A stretch of DNA of 64,000 nt, taken from assembly GCA_963674975.1 (NCBI GenBank), contig OY771913.1:1674001-1738000 (forward strand), given 5' to 3'. The notes beneath the pieces were generated by a model. The model was not told the origin of the DNA, did no database searches, and saw only the letters and a program-made list of their open reading frames with translations. The translations under genes and the position numbers were made by a program. This DNA comes from UBA4781 sp963674975. GTDB lineage: Bacteria > Chloroflexota > Anaerolineae > Anaerolineales > Anaerolineaceae. Shown piece after piece: positions 24,740 to 34,399 of this stretch (position 1 is its first letter; the number at the start of each line of letters is the position of its first letter).

Positions 24740-25582
24740 ATGTCGCTGGATGAAAAGAATATTCGCCCATCTCCAATTGCAGGAACCTGGTACAGCCGCG
24801 ATCCGCAGGTGCTTTCTGCAGAGATCCAATCTTATCTTGACTGCGCCAGCCTGCCAGAGATCCAGGCGGATGTGATCGGACTGGTTGCTCCCCATGCGGG
24901 CTACCGGTATTCCGGACCAACAGCCGGTTACGCATATCGTGCGGTGATGGGAAAGAAATTTGATGTTGCGGCGGTATTTTCTCCATATCACGCTTACATT
25001 CGAGAACCGGTGATAACCACCGGGCATTCTGCTTATCAAACACCGCTGGGGGTTGTACCGGTCGCAGAAAAACCGCTGCATGAATTTATGGAAAGCATGC
25101 AGCAGAATAAGTTTCCCGTCTACGAAATTACATTTGATGGAGAACATTCCCTGGAAATTCAGCTGCCCTTCCTGCAAACAGCTCTGGCAGGTGCATTCCA
25201 GTTGTTTCCATTAATGATAAGAACCCATGAGATTAATGAGATCGAGATGATCGCGCAGGCTGCGGCAGCTGTGTTGAAAGGGAAAAAAGTTTTGCTGGTT
25301 GCCAGCACCGATCTATCTCACTTTTATGATGAATCAACTGCGTGTAAGCTTGATGAAGAAATGTTGAAGCGCATTGCTTCTTTTTCTCCTGAAAAGGTGC
25401 TGGAAGCAGAAAAGAAAGGAATCGCATTCGCATGCGGCGCCGGAGCGGTGGCGGCAGTATTACGAACCGCTCAATTATTAGGTGGAAAAACCGTACGGGT
25501 TTTACATCACAGTACTTCCGGAGAAGAAACCGGCGATCTTTCTTCGGTGGTTGGTTATGGTGCTGCGATCATTGAGCAGTAA
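24740..25582 (+). CDS. Memo-like protein (AmmeMemoRadiSam system protein B)
   Basis: A 280-residue Memo/AmmeMemoRadiSam-B family protein. The fold resembles non-haem iron dioxygenases, with the family His residues in APHAGYRYSGPTAG near 46-59, FDGEHSLEIQLPFLQ near 135-149 and STDLSHFYDE near 190. The biochemical role in bacteria is unsettled. The usual partners (AMMECR1-type A protein and a radical SAM protein) are not next to it here. AGGAGG 5 bases before ATG 24740 decides the start, and a TATAAT at 24717-24722 supplies a -10. priA follows by 15 bases. Confidence 0.85.
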   Translation: MSLDEKNIRPSPIAGTWYSRDPQVLSAEIQSYLDCASLPEIQADVIGLVAPHAGYRYSGPTAGYAYRAVMGKKFDVAAVFSPYHAYIREPVITTGHSAYQTPLGVVPVAEKPLHEFMESMQQNKFPVYEITFDGEHSLEIQLPFLQTALAGAFQLFPLMIRTHEINEIEMIAQAAAAVLKGKKVLLVASTDLSHFYDESTACKLDEEMLKRIASFSPEKVLEAEKKGIAFACGAGAVAAVLRTAQLLGGKTVRVLHHSTSGEETGDLSSVVGYGAAIIEQ

Positions 25583-25597
25583 ATTGGTAAAGATTTC

Positions 25598-28111
25598 ATG
25601 AATTCCATCGTACGCGTTGTAGTCAATGTTCCGGGTTTGAAAAACCTCTATGATTATGAGGTTCCGGAGTCTTTTGGCACTCTGCAGAAGGGCAGTCTGG
25701 TCATTGTCCCATTTGGCAAAATGCACGCGCAGGCGGTGGTGTTGCAGAAGATCGATAGTTCTGAAGTCGAAGATATCAAAAAGATATCCGGTATCGTCGA
25801 TACCGAACCGGTTCTTACCCCGCAGCAGCTGCAGTTGGCTGACTGGATGGTGGAGCATTTTATGGCTTCCATTTCCGATTGTGTTCATCTGATGCTACCG
25901 GCTGGTATGAACCAGATGGCAGATGCGCTCTACTCAATCAAGCGTTCTGCTCAACAGGGAGAGGATTTCTCAAAATTACAGCTGAAAATTCTGAATGAAA
26001 TCAAGAAACGCGGGTCGATGCGTGCGCGTCAGATGCGAGCTGCTTATTCTCATGAAAACTGGAAAGCTTCGGTCAGGTCGCTGCTGCAAAAAGGAATACT
26101 GGAGAGCCGGTCTGTTCTTCCTGATGCACGTGTTCACCGTAAAAAAATTCGCACCGCACAGGTCATTCAATCTCCAGATCAAATAGACCAGCACCAGGAT
26201 GAACTTGGCAAAGCCGGCAGCACAGCAAAAGACCGTAGAAAAGCCGCGTTGGATTTTTTGCTTCAAGAGGGGATCCCTGTGAATGTTGCCTGGGTATATG
26301 CCTCTTCGGGTGCGAACGCAGCAGATTTGAAGATTCTGGAAGAAAAAGGATTCATTCATTTAAGTGAAATGGAGATCTGGCGTGATCCGCTGGAGCATGT
26401 TGAGGTAAGCCCGGCTTCTGTACCGGAGCTTGCTCCTGCGCAGCAAACTGCCTGGAAAAAGATCGAAAGCAGTCTGGAAGATGAGAAAACACCCCATCCG
26501 ATCCTGATCCATGGCGTAACAGGATCTGGAAAAACAGAACTATACCTGAGAACCGTTGAAGCTGTTATAAAAGAGGGAAAACAGGTATTGGTGCTTGTCC
26601 CTGAAATTTCGCTTACTCCGCAAACGGTAAAGCGTTTTATGGCGCGTTTTCCGGGGCAGGTAGGTTTGGTTCATTCTCGACTTTCCATCGGGGAGCGGTA
26701 TGACACCTGGCTTCGAGCCCGCATGGGGAAGATCCCTATTATCATCGGACCGCGCAGTGCGCTCTTTTCCCCCCTTTCCAATATTGGGTTGATTGTGGTG
26801 GATGAATTCCATGATGCTTCTTTCTATCAGGGTGAAAGCGCACCATTTTACGATGCTGTCCAAACAGCCATCGCTTACACAAAGATATTCAACTGCCCGA
26901 TACTGCTTGGCTCAGCCACCCCCGATATTGGTTTATTCTTCAGAGCTCAAAGTGAGGGATGGGAGATCATCCATCTGCCTGACCGCATTCTGGCGCATCA
27001 AGATTACATCAAGCAGAAAGCCGCAGAATTTTCACAGCCGATCCCAGTAATCATGGACGAAGGAAAAACAGCTGCTTCGCTGCCTCTCCCGCTGGTGCAG
27101 ATCGTAGACATGCGCAATGAGTTAAAGATGGGGAACAACTCCATTTTCAGCCGCTCTCTGCAAACAGCCTTGAAAACCGTTTTAGAAAGACGTCAGCAGG
27201 CAATCTTATTCCTGAACCGGCGCGGCAGTGAGACCTATGTGTTTTGCCGCAGCTGCGGAAAAGCTCTGATCTGCCCGCACTGTGACCTCCCTTTAACCCT
27301 GCATGAAGATCAGGGGAAATTGATCTGTCATATCTGCGGATACTCAAGGCAGATTCCGCAAGAATGTCCTTCCTGCGGGAAGAAACAGATCGGGAAATAT
27401 GGAGGCGGCACTCAAAAAGTTGAAGGGGAACTGGCACGTATCTTCCCGCAAGCGCGTATTCTACGCTGGGATGCTGATTCAGCCCGTCAGAAGGGAGCAG
27501 AGGAACTTCTTCTTTCTCATTTTGCCAATCATCATGCAGATTTTTTGATTGGGACGCAGATGCTGGCGAAAGGGCTCGATCTTCCGCTGGTAACATTGGT
27601 TGGAATTGTGCTCGCAGATGTAGGGATGAACTTTCCCGATTACCGGGCAGCAGAACGAAGTTTTCAGGTGCTCACGCAGGTTGCCGGTCGGTCGGGGCGC
27701 AGCCCGTTAGGCGGGCAGGTTATCCTGCAAACTTACCAGCCCGATCATTCTGTGATTAAAAGAGTCTCGCGGCATGATTTCAATGGTTTCTATTCGGATG
27801 AGATCATCAGCAGGCGTGAATTGGCTTATCCGCCCTTCACACAATTGGTCCGGTTGGAGATCAGGCATACCGACCCCGCGGCAGCCGCAAGGAAAGCGGA
27901 TGATCTTTTTCAAAAGATCAAGCAGTATTTAGAGAAACAGCATCTCGAAAAAGAAATGATACTGAGCGGACCGGTTCCTCCTTTCTTTGCTAGAATACGA
28001 GGATTCTACCGACAGCAGATCATCCTGCGGGGAAAAGATCCTTCCGGCATTCTGAAACAACTTCCTCTGGAAGATTGGCGGATCGAGGTAAACCCTCCGG
28101 ATATTTTATAA
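25598..28111 (+). CDS. priA: Primosomal protein N' (replication restart helicase)
   Basis: An 837-residue 3'-5' superfamily 2 helicase that reloads the replisome at stalled forks. The N-terminal 3'BD domain is followed by Walker A HGVTGSGKTEL near 305-315, Walker B IVVDEFHDASF (usually DEEH or DEEHD), and an eight-Cys zinc-binding module inserted between the helicase lobes (CRSCG, CPHC, CHICG, CPSCG, about residues 550-600). Helicase motifs V and VI are in GTQMLAKGLDLPLVTLVG and QVAGRSGRS. It probably shares the Memo transcript and ends at a strong terminator. Confidence 0.95.
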   Translation: MNSIVRVVVNVPGLKNLYDYEVPESFGTLQKGSLVIVPFGKMHAQAVVLQKIDSSEVEDIKKISGIVDTEPVLTPQQLQLADWMVEHFMASISDCVHLMLPAGMNQMADALYSIKRSAQQGEDFSKLQLKILNEIKKRGSMRARQMRAAYSHENWKASVRSLLQKGILESRSVLPDARVHRKKIRTAQVIQSPDQIDQHQDELGKAGSTAKDRRKAALDFLLQEGIPVNVAWVYASSGANAADLKILEEKGFIHLSEMEIWRDPLEHVEVSPASVPELAPAQQTAWKKIESSLEDEKTPHPILIHGVTGSGKTELYLRTVEAVIKEGKQVLVLVPEISLTPQTVKRFMARFPGQVGLVHSRLSIGERYDTWLRARMGKIPIIIGPRSALFSPLSNIGLIVVDEFHDASFYQGESAPFYDAVQTAIAYTKIFNCPILLGSATPDIGLFFRAQSEGWEIIHLPDRILAHQDYIKQKAAEFSQPIPVIMDEGKTAASLPLPLVQIVDMRNELKMGNNSIFSRSLQTALKTVLERRQQAILFLNRRGSETYVFCRSCGKALICPHCDLPLTLHEDQGKLICHICGYSRQIPQECPSCGKKQIGKYGGGTQKVEGELARIFPQARILRWDADSARQKGAEELLLSHFANHHADFLIGTQMLAKGLDLPLVTLVGIVLADVGMNFPDYRAAERSFQVLTQVAGRSGRSPLGGQVILQTYQPDHSVIKRVSRHDFNGFYSDEIISRRELAYPPFTQLVRLEIRHTDPAAAARKADDLFQKIKQYLEKQHLEKEMILSGPVPPFFARIRGFYRQQIILRGKDPSGILKQLPLEDWRIEVNPPDIL

Positions 28112-28138
28112 AAGAACCCGGTTATGTGCCGGGTTCTT
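28112..28138. terminator. Bidirectional rho-independent terminator after priA
   Basis: A 10-bp perfect stem AAGAACCCGG/CCGGGTTCTT with a 7-base loop, followed by CTTTTGTTTTT on the plus strand. It starts one base after the priA stop and ends 10 bases before the convergent LysM-M23 gene, so it can serve both. Confidence 0.88.
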
Positions 28139-28147
28139 CTTTTGTTT

Positions 28148-29245
28148 TTACTGTAGAACAAGCCAGGGGTTGATGAACCCGCCGTTCAAACGGATCTCGA
28201 AGTGCAGGTGAGGTCCGGTGGAATTTCCCGTTGACCCGCAGGCACCAATTACCTGTCCCTGGTAAACGCTTTGTCCGCAGGAGACGTAAATGGTATTCAA
28301 GTGGGCATACAGAGTCTGGTATCCATTGCCGTGGTCGATCATGACCATATTCCCATAACCACCGCTGATAGAACCGGCATAGATAACCACGCCGGAATCG
28401 GACGCAGTAATTCCATCACCCAGGTAGCACATCATATCCAGTGCCTGGTGCCCGCTCCAGTAGTCGTTACCGCTGATGATACGGTAAGGGGTAGGCCAGC
28501 TAAAGGTGTAGGTACCAACAAGACCCACTGCGGTTGCACAACCTCCGGAACCGAGAATGGTTGTATTGACACCGGCATCATTACTGGCGACAGAAGGAAC
28601 AACCCAGGTAGTATAAGCGCGATATCCGCCGGGGATCATTACCATAGTACCGGGATCGATGGTGGGATTGGTCATATCCAGATCGTTGCCGGGATAAAGC
28701 AGGATATCATCGACATTCGCGTAATATTTTTCAGCGATCTTTTCCAGCGTATCGCCTTCCTGCCATTCATAAAGAATTCCATCGACGGGGGGAATGACCA
28801 GGGTTTGCCCGACCGAGATCATATGCGGATCGTCATTTAAGACATCGTAGTTCGCCCATAAAACCGTTTCCGGGTCCAATTCAAATTCTTCTGCGATCCC
28901 GAAAATAGAATCCCCGGTGGCGACGGTATATGAGACCGGTTCCTGTCGATATCCGGTAGGAAGAACCGTATCTGCCTTGGCATCTCGTTTTACGGATTGA
29001 TATTCATCCCCTTCTGCAAGGGTTGGCAGGATCGCGTTGGAATTATCTGAATCGATCGCATTTGACTGGGGATTTACCAGAGAAAGTAAGGATTTACCCC
29101 TGATGAATTGATAGAGCGATGCACTCATCAGAAGAATCATCAATACTGCAATGATCCAGGTGATGATGGAAATAACACTATGGCGCCCTTTTTTTATTTC
29201 TGGTTGAGGTTCATCGTTTTGCGGAGTTTGCTTTTCTTTGATCAA
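28148..29245 (-). CDS. LysM-containing M23 metallopeptidase, membrane-anchored (paralogue B)
   Basis: A 365-residue paralogue of the 23447-24661 protein with the same layout: short basic cytoplasmic tail, membrane segment (ITWIIAVLMILLMSASLY), two LysM-like modules (VSYTVATGDSIFGIAEEF and YEWQEGDTLEKIAEKY) and an M23 domain. The second zinc motif is intact (GPHLHFEI), but the first reads SGHQALDMMCY, that is HxxxxD-like (H-Q-A-L-D), instead of HxxGxD; the metal His and Asp are kept. Paired Cys are again present (GSGGCATAV, YVSCGQSV). Its ATG overlaps the rho stop by 4 bases (29242-29245), an unusual coupling of a wall enzyme to rho. Confidence 0.87.
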   Translation of the reverse strand: MIKEKQTPQNDEPQPEIKKGRHSVISIITWIIAVLMILLMSASLYQFIRGKSLLSLVNPQSNAIDSDNSNAILPTLAEGDEYQSVKRDAKADTVLPTGYRQEPVSYTVATGDSIFGIAEEFELDPETVLWANYDVLNDDPHMISVGQTLVIPPVDGILYEWQEGDTLEKIAEKYYANVDDILLYPGNDLDMTNPTIDPGTMVMIPGGYRAYTTWVVPSVASNDAGVNTTILGSGGCATAVGLVGTYTFSWPTPYRIISGNDYWSGHQALDMMCYLGDGITASDSGVVIYAGSISGGYGNMVMIDHGNGYQTLYAHLNTIYVSCGQSVYQGQVIGACGSTGNSTGPHLHFEIRLNGGFINPWLVLQ

Positions 29246-30519
29246 ATTCCCTCCGATAGAGTTGTAAGGAACTCTTGATTATTCTTCGTCTTTTCGAGCC
29301 GGAGCAAAATTGCTTCGGTGGCGACCGCCAGATCCATTCCTCCTCCCGTTGGGGGTTGTCCGATCATTTGCAGGAACATTCTGCGCATCAGCCAGATCTT
29401 TTTCAGTTCATCTGGGCTGAGCAGAAGTTCTTCACGGCGGGTTGAAGATCGCTCAATATCAATAGCGGGGAAAATACGTCTCTCCTGGAGGCGCCTGGAA
29501 AGGTGCAGTTCCATGTTTCCAGTTCCCTTGAATTCTTCATAAACAACATCATCCAACCTTGATCCTGTATCGATCAAAGCGGTTGAAATGATGGTCAATG
29601 ATCCCCCATTTTCGATATTCCGTGCCGCCCCGTAGAAACGTTTTGGAGGATACAGCGCAGAAGGATCCATACCACCTGAAAGAGTACGCCCCGAAGGATT
29701 TACTACCAGGTTGTATGCCCGTGCTAATCTGGTTAACGAATCCATGAGAATGACTACATCATGCCCAATTTCGACCAACCGTTTGGCACGGTTGAGGGTG
29801 ATTTCAGCAGTACGTACATGGGAGGTTACCGGTTCATCGAAGGTAGAAGCGATCACTTCTCCCTCTACCGAGCGATCCATGTCAGTTACTTCTTCCGGAC
29901 GCTCTCCGATGAGGCTGATCATCAAATCCACTTCTGGATGATTGGTTGAAATTGCATTTGCAACCTCTTTCATAATGGTCGTTTTACCGGCTTTTGGAGG
30001 AGAAACGATCATTCCTCTTTGTCCTTTTCCGATAGGAGCGATCATGTCGATAATACGGTTGGAAAGAATATTGCGCGGGGTTTCTAAATTGAAACGTTGA
30101 TCGGGAAAAATCGGGGTCAGGGATTCAAAACGGATCCTTTTTTCATTTTGATCAGCAGGAATACCATTGATGCTCTCTACATGCACCAATCCATAATGCC
30201 GTTCTGATTCACGCGGCGGACGAACATCTCCAAAGACCATATCCCCGTTACGCAGTTCATTGCGGCGAAGCTGGGCTTGAGATACATAGATGTCATTTTT
30301 CCCCATCTGGTAGTTGTGCCGCAAGAAACCGATCCCTTCGGGCATAATTTCGAGAATGCCGCCCCCTGCCTCGCGCCCCTCATCCTCCGCAGTTTTTTGA
30401 GAGATGGCGACTATGAGGAATTCTTTTTTTCGCGTCATGGCATCTTCGATATTCATATCCTTTGCCATGTTGCGAAGTTCGACAAGCGACTTTTTTTCGA
30501 GTTCTGCAATTGTTATCAT
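29242..30519 (-). CDS. rho: Transcription termination factor Rho
   Basis: A 425-residue hexameric RNA-dependent ATPase. The N-terminal Rho_N helical domain (LEKKSLVELRNMAKDMNI) precedes the RNA-binding cold-shock-like domain (GGILEIMPEGIGFLRH, DIYVSQAQLRR) and the ATPase core with Walker A PPKAGKTT near 180 and Walker B VVILMDSLTRLARAYN near 260. The Q-loop and R-loop region, including SGGMDPSALYPPKRFYGAARN, is intact. It has its own promoter and a leader of about 150 bases, longer than most in this window, fitting possible autoregulation. The LysM-M23 gene overlaps its stop. Confidence 0.96.
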   Translation of the reverse strand: MITIAELEKKSLVELRNMAKDMNIEDAMTRKKEFLIVAISQKTAEDEGREAGGGILEIMPEGIGFLRHNYQMGKNDIYVSQAQLRRNELRNGDMVFGDVRPPRESERHYGLVHVESINGIPADQNEKRIRFESLTPIFPDQRFNLETPRNILSNRIIDMIAPIGKGQRGMIVSPPKAGKTTIMKEVANAISTNHPEVDLMISLIGERPEEVTDMDRSVEGEVIASTFDEPVTSHVRTAEITLNRAKRLVEIGHDVVILMDSLTRLARAYNLVVNPSGRTLSGGMDPSALYPPKRFYGAARNIENGGSLTIISTALIDTGSRLDDVVYEEFKGTGNMELHLSRRLQERRIFPAIDIERSSTRREELLLSPDELKKIWLMRRMFLQMIGQPPTGGGMDLAVATEAILLRLEKTKNNQEFLTTLSEGI

Positions 30520-30628
30520 TTTTTACTTTCCATGAGTTAGGTTTTTTGTTTAATTGGATTTAAAGATGATGAATAAAAACAACATTCCTGATTTAAGTGT
30601 TCTGGTGGAGTTTGCTGCTCCTAAAAAT

Positions 30629-30650
30629 AATTATCTGGGGGAAAATAATT
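30629..30650 (-). promoter_or_regulatory. Weak hairpin in the rho leader
   Basis: AATTAT and ATAATT pair around a 10-base C-rich loop and are followed on the minus strand by ATTTTT. The stem is all A-T and weak; it may or may not act as an attenuator. Confidence 0.25.
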
Positions 30651-30675
30651 GGAGACAATCTTTATTTTCGTCGAG

Positions 30676-30704
30676 ATTATAACATGTAAAATTTGTACTC
30701 GCAA
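30676..30704 (-). promoter_or_regulatory. rho promoter
   Basis: Minus strand: -35 TTGCGA (30704-30699), 17-base spacer, perfect -10 TATAAT (30681-30676). It sits just downstream of the sigA stop, giving a leader of about 150 bases. Confidence 0.65.
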
Positions 30705-30725
30705 GCAATGCTTCTCTCTCCATTT

Positions 30726-32246
30726 TTATAATAAATATTCCCTCAAATCACGGCTGCGAGAGGGGTGGCGCAGTTTTCTCAGTGCCTTTGCTTCGATCTG
30801 GCGGATGCGTTCTCGAGTTACATTGAAATAATTACTGACCTCTTCAAGGGTGTGATCCTTGCCATCAAGTAAACCGAAGCGCAATTCAAGCACCTGGCGT
30901 TCCCTCTCTGAAAGGGCAGAAAGAGCGGACTGCACCTGCTCTTTCAGCATTTCTCGTGCGGCGGCATCCATTGGTTCAACAGCATCGATATCTTCGATAA
31001 AATCACCAAGCTGGCTGCTGTCTTCATCACCAACCGGATATTCCAGCGATATGGGTTCTTCAGCTGATTTCATGATCTGCTGTACTTTTTGTGATGCGTT
31101 TTTCCATTTGGTCATCAAGTTTTTCCCAATTGGCTGATTCGTTTGCAGTGCTTCCTTGATCTGATCGGAATCACGCTTCTCGATGAATTCTGATTCCAGA
31201 GATAACTCCTCATAAGTTGGGTCGCGGTTTAAACTCTGGGTTAGTTTTCTCTGGGTTCTTAAAAGCTTTGAGATCGACTCAAATAAATGAACCGGAATGC
31301 GAATGGTTCGTGCCTGCTCGGCAATATGACGGCTGATCGATTGACGGATCCACCAGGTGGCATACGTGCTGAATTTAAAACCCAGGGTTGGGTCGAATTT
31401 CGAAACCGCGCGCAGCAGCCCAAGATTGCCCTCTTGAATGAGGTCGAGGAGGGATATTCCTCTGCCAAGGTATTTTTTCGCAACGCTTACCACAAGACGT
31501 AAATTAGCGCGGATCAGAACCTGGGTTGCCTCATACGATAAAGTATGGATTGTAGTTATATCCTGTTTTAAAACAGCTTCGTCTGGAAAACGGTTTTGGA
31601 AGAAGTTTGAACGAGGGATGCGCTGTTCCTTGTCATAGTATTCAAGCAGCGCCTGTGCAATGCCCGTGGGAAGAAGGTAGCAAGCAAGATAAAGGGCGTA
31701 AACTTCCTGGATCAAGCCGGTTAATAATTCCTCGGTAATTGAGTCATCCGATGAAAACTTCTGACTCCAGTAGGTATTCAAATAATTCCGTGTATAGGAG
31801 GGAGCTTCAATATTCCATTGAGAGCGCAGCATTTGCGCTTCTGCCAGAATAAGGCTGAAATCGGGGAACGACAATCCGGGCTTTGTGGAAGTGACATTTT
31901 CAACATTGCTGTAAGAAGTAGATAGGTCTTTTGTTATTTGCAAGAGCATTTTGGTCAGGAAGGGATCCTTCCCTTTGCTTTCTTTGGGACGTACCTGATT
32001 CTGCAGTTTGCGAATACGCCGATCTGCCTCAATACGGGTTGCCAGATGAAATTCATTGGTCGCGTCCAGGAGATCGATCTGCCCTATTTCTTTAAGATAC
32101 AGGCGAACCGGATCCTCAGAGTATTCTGAAGTAGATTGATTTTCTGATGGAGTCTCTTCTACAAGGTCATCAATGGGACCGTCATTCTCAGACGAAAGAA
32201 GACCGTTGATCGTATCTTCAGGATGGTCATCAACAAAATCAGACAT
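30726..32246 (-). CDS. rpoD: Primary RNA polymerase sigma factor (RpoD/SigA)
   Basis: A 506-residue group 1 sigma factor. Region 1.2 ([19 protein letters not shown]) lies near residue 43, regions 2.1-2.4 run through [22 protein letters not shown] and [17 protein letters not shown], region 3 follows and region 4.2 is the helix-turn-helix [22 protein letters not shown]. Region 1.1 is absent. A non-conserved insert of about 150 residues separates regions 1.2 and 2.1, and region 3.0 has an extra charged segment of about 35 residues. Its promoter probably uses TTGACA near 32300, but the -10 is unclear. It follows dnaG by 118 bases. Confidence 0.95.
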   Translation of the reverse strand: MSDFVDDHPEDTINGLLSSENDGPIDDLVEETPSENQSTSEYSEDPVRLYLKEIGQIDLLDATNEFHLATRIEADRRIRKLQNQVRPKESKGKDPFLTKMLLQITKDLSTSYSNVENVTSTKPGLSFPDFSLILAEAQMLRSQWNIEAPSYTRNYLNTYWSQKFSSDDSITEELLTGLIQEVYALYLACYLLPTGIAQALLEYYDKEQRIPRSNFFQNRFPDEAVLKQDITTIHTLSYEATQVLIRANLRLVVSVAKKYLGRGISLLDLIQEGNLGLLRAVSKFDPTLGFKFSTYATWWIRQSISRHIAEQARTIRIPVHLFESISKLLRTQRKLTQSLNRDPTYEELSLESEFIEKRDSDQIKEALQTNQPIGKNLMTKWKNASQKVQQIMKSAEEPISLEYPVGDEDSSQLGDFIEDIDAVEPMDAAAREMLKEQVQSALSALSERERQVLELRFGLLDGKDHTLEEVSNYFNVTRERIRQIEAKALRKLRHPSRSRDLREYLL

Positions 32247-32364
32247 GATCTTTTCCTAAAGGGAATAACCTGTATTTAGTTGATTTAAGAGCGAAAATGT
32301 CAAAAACTCCCCTGTGAGATTTTTTAATTTGTAGGATGGCATATTTGAATTATACATGAAGAAT

Positions 32365-34281
32365 TCAATCACCAACAAAGGGAGATGATTGCGCTTTTTC
32401 AACTACAAGGCGCATTTTGATGGCTTCCATCAGCTCTTTCTGCATTTCGGGTTCAGCAGCGAACTGCTTGTTTTCTTCGTCTGACTGGGTTAGGGACATC
32501 AGATTACTTATTTTGTCATTGATTCTTATTTTTCTTAAAGTGAGCAGTGTTCTGGCAAGATCATCCAGAATTCGGTCCTGTGTTGTTCCATCATGGATAA
32601 CCCGCTCTATTTCTTCCTGTAAGCCGTTAAGTCCTTCAGGAAGATTGACAGAAATATATTCCTCAGCATCTTTATCAACCTGCTGGAGGGATTCCTCGAT
32701 CAACGAAAAAATGACCTGCATATCCCCTGATTCTATATCCGAAGATGAAATTGAGGGAAGATCGTTCTTTTTGAGGTATCGGTCGAGATTATAGATCATA
32801 TCCGGTTTGGAAAGCAGAAGGAGAATGATGTGTTTCTCGAGATTGTAGATCTTGTTCTTTTCAGAAGAAGCAATGGCTTCAAGGTTGGTTGGCTCTGCTT
32901 CGGTTTTTCTGCGGCTGGAGCGTCCCCTGCTCACATATTGAACTTCGGAGATGGAAAAAAGCGCCTGTTCGTCTACATGCAGCACTCTGGCAAGCTGCTG
33001 GCGGTAGGCATCCCGCTCTACCGCGTTGGGGACATCTTTGATGAGCGGTACAACCTTGCTGGCTATCTCGCTTTTAGTTTTTGGATCTTCGAGGTCTTTT
33101 CCTGCGGTCAGCGTGTCGATCACATGGGTGATGATCGGTTTTGCCTGTTGAACGATCTCCTGCCATTTTTCAGGATCATCCAGCGCGATCTCATCCGGAT
33201 CTTTTTCGTCAGGGAGAGAACAAACCCGAATATCTGCGTCCAATCGGGCTTCTGAACGGATCAAACCCCTTGGATTGAAAACAAAATCATCGGAGTGATC
33301 CATAGTGTCGCGGGCTACTTCGAGCCCTTTCAGCGTTGCTTTTTCGCCGGCAGAATCGGGATCAAGAGCCAGAATGATCTTGCGCGTGTAACGTTTCAGC
33401 ATCCTCATTTGAACGGGTGTAAGGGCAGTACCCATTGGAGATACCGCATTTTGGGAGCCGGATTGGTGTAGTCCTATGACGTCAAAATATCCTTCCACAA
33501 TGATCGCCTGATCGGCGGCGCGGATGGGTTTACGTGCTTTATCGAGCCCATATAGGATGGCGCTTTTATCAAAGAGCAGTGTTTGGGGAGAATTCAGATA
33601 CTTAGGCATATCGTCGCTGGCAAGCGCCCTGGCGCCGAAACCGCATAAGCGCTGACCCGCATCACGAATAGGAAAGATGATGCGGTTGCGGAAGCGGTCA
33701 TAATAACCCTCTTTTTCACTGCGCTTGGTGATCAACCCGCAATCAAGCAGTTCTTTTTCACTGTATCCCTTTTGTAGAAAGTGTTTCAGCCCTTCTTCCC
33801 ACCCATTGGGGGCATATCCCAGTTCGAAACTCTCAATGGTTTTTGCGGTGAGCATGCGTTTTTCTGTGAGATAGCTTAGGGCAGATTTGCCATTATCCGT
33901 TTGGAGAAGGTGATATTTGAAAAAGATAAGCGCTTCTTCCAGAATGCTTCTTAACTTCTCTTCGTAAGCATCTTCTTCTTTTTTCTTGGGAGTAAGCGGC
34001 TCCAGGGTGATTCCTGCTTTTTGTGCAAGGTAGCGCAGTGTTTCGGGGAAATCCCACCCTTCTTTTTTCATGATAAATCGGAAAATATCGCCGCCTTCGT
34101 TGCACTCTCCAAAGCAGCGCCAGGTACCCGTTTCAGGAAAAACAACAAAAGCAGGAGTATGGGTATTGGAATGGAAAGGGCAAAAACCAATGTAGTTTTT
34201 CCCCGTACGACGCAGCTTCACGGTTTCCGATACGAGGTCTACAATATCAATTCTTGATTTGATCTCTTCGATATTATTCAT
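32365..34281 (-). CDS. dnaG: DNA primase
   Basis: A 638-residue bacterial primase that makes RNA primers for replication. The N-terminal CHC2 zinc domain (CPFHSNTHTPAF and WRCFGECNEGGDIFRF, near 38-70) is followed by the catalytic core and the TOPRIM domain (IIVEGYFDVIGLHQSG near 260; LALDPDSAGEKAT near 310), then a C-terminal helicase-interaction region. GTG at 34290, three codons upstream, is an alternative start. TATAAT lies about 12 bases upstream of that GTG, so the message could begin very close to the start codon. The order glyQS-dnaG-rpoD matches the Firmicutes macromolecular-synthesis operon. Confidence 0.95.
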   Translation of the reverse strand: MNNIEEIKSRIDIVDLVSETVKLRRTGKNYIGFCPFHSNTHTPAFVVFPETGTWRCFGECNEGGDIFRFIMKKEGWDFPETLRYLAQKAGITLEPLTPKKKEEDAYEEKLRSILEEALIFFKYHLLQTDNGKSALSYLTEKRMLTAKTIESFELGYAPNGWEEGLKHFLQKGYSEKELLDCGLITKRSEKEGYYDRFRNRIIFPIRDAGQRLCGFGARALASDDMPKYLNSPQTLLFDKSAILYGLDKARKPIRAADQAIIVEGYFDVIGLHQSGSQNAVSPMGTALTPVQMRMLKRYTRKIILALDPDSAGEKATLKGLEVARDTMDHSDDFVFNPRGLIRSEARLDADIRVCSLPDEKDPDEIALDDPEKWQEIVQQAKPIITHVIDTLTAGKDLEDPKTKSEIASKVVPLIKDVPNAVERDAYRQQLARVLHVDEQALFSISEVQYVSRGRSSRRKTEAEPTNLEAIASSEKNKIYNLEKHIILLLLSKPDMIYNLDRYLKKNDLPSISSSDIESGDMQVIFSLIEESLQQVDKDAEEYISVNLPEGLNGLQEEIERVIHDGTTQDRILDDLARTLLTLRKIRINDKISNLMSLTQSDEENKQFAAEPEMQKELMEAIKMRLVVEKAQSSPFVGD

Positions 34282-34399
34282 GAAAGTCACACTCGTATCC
34301 TAATTATAGGAGTACTTTTACATCTTTCTGGTTGAAAGCGACAGCGTTCAGTGCAGAATGAAGGTCAACAAGATTATTAATGGTTTCAGTGCTGCTGCT

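Noticed and set aside
34319..34399. After the glyQS amber stop the same frame stays open for about 27 codons to a TAA.
   Set aside because: The protein already ends like other GlyS chains (FTKLEGF), the extension has no family likeness, and an open run of this length is expected by chance.
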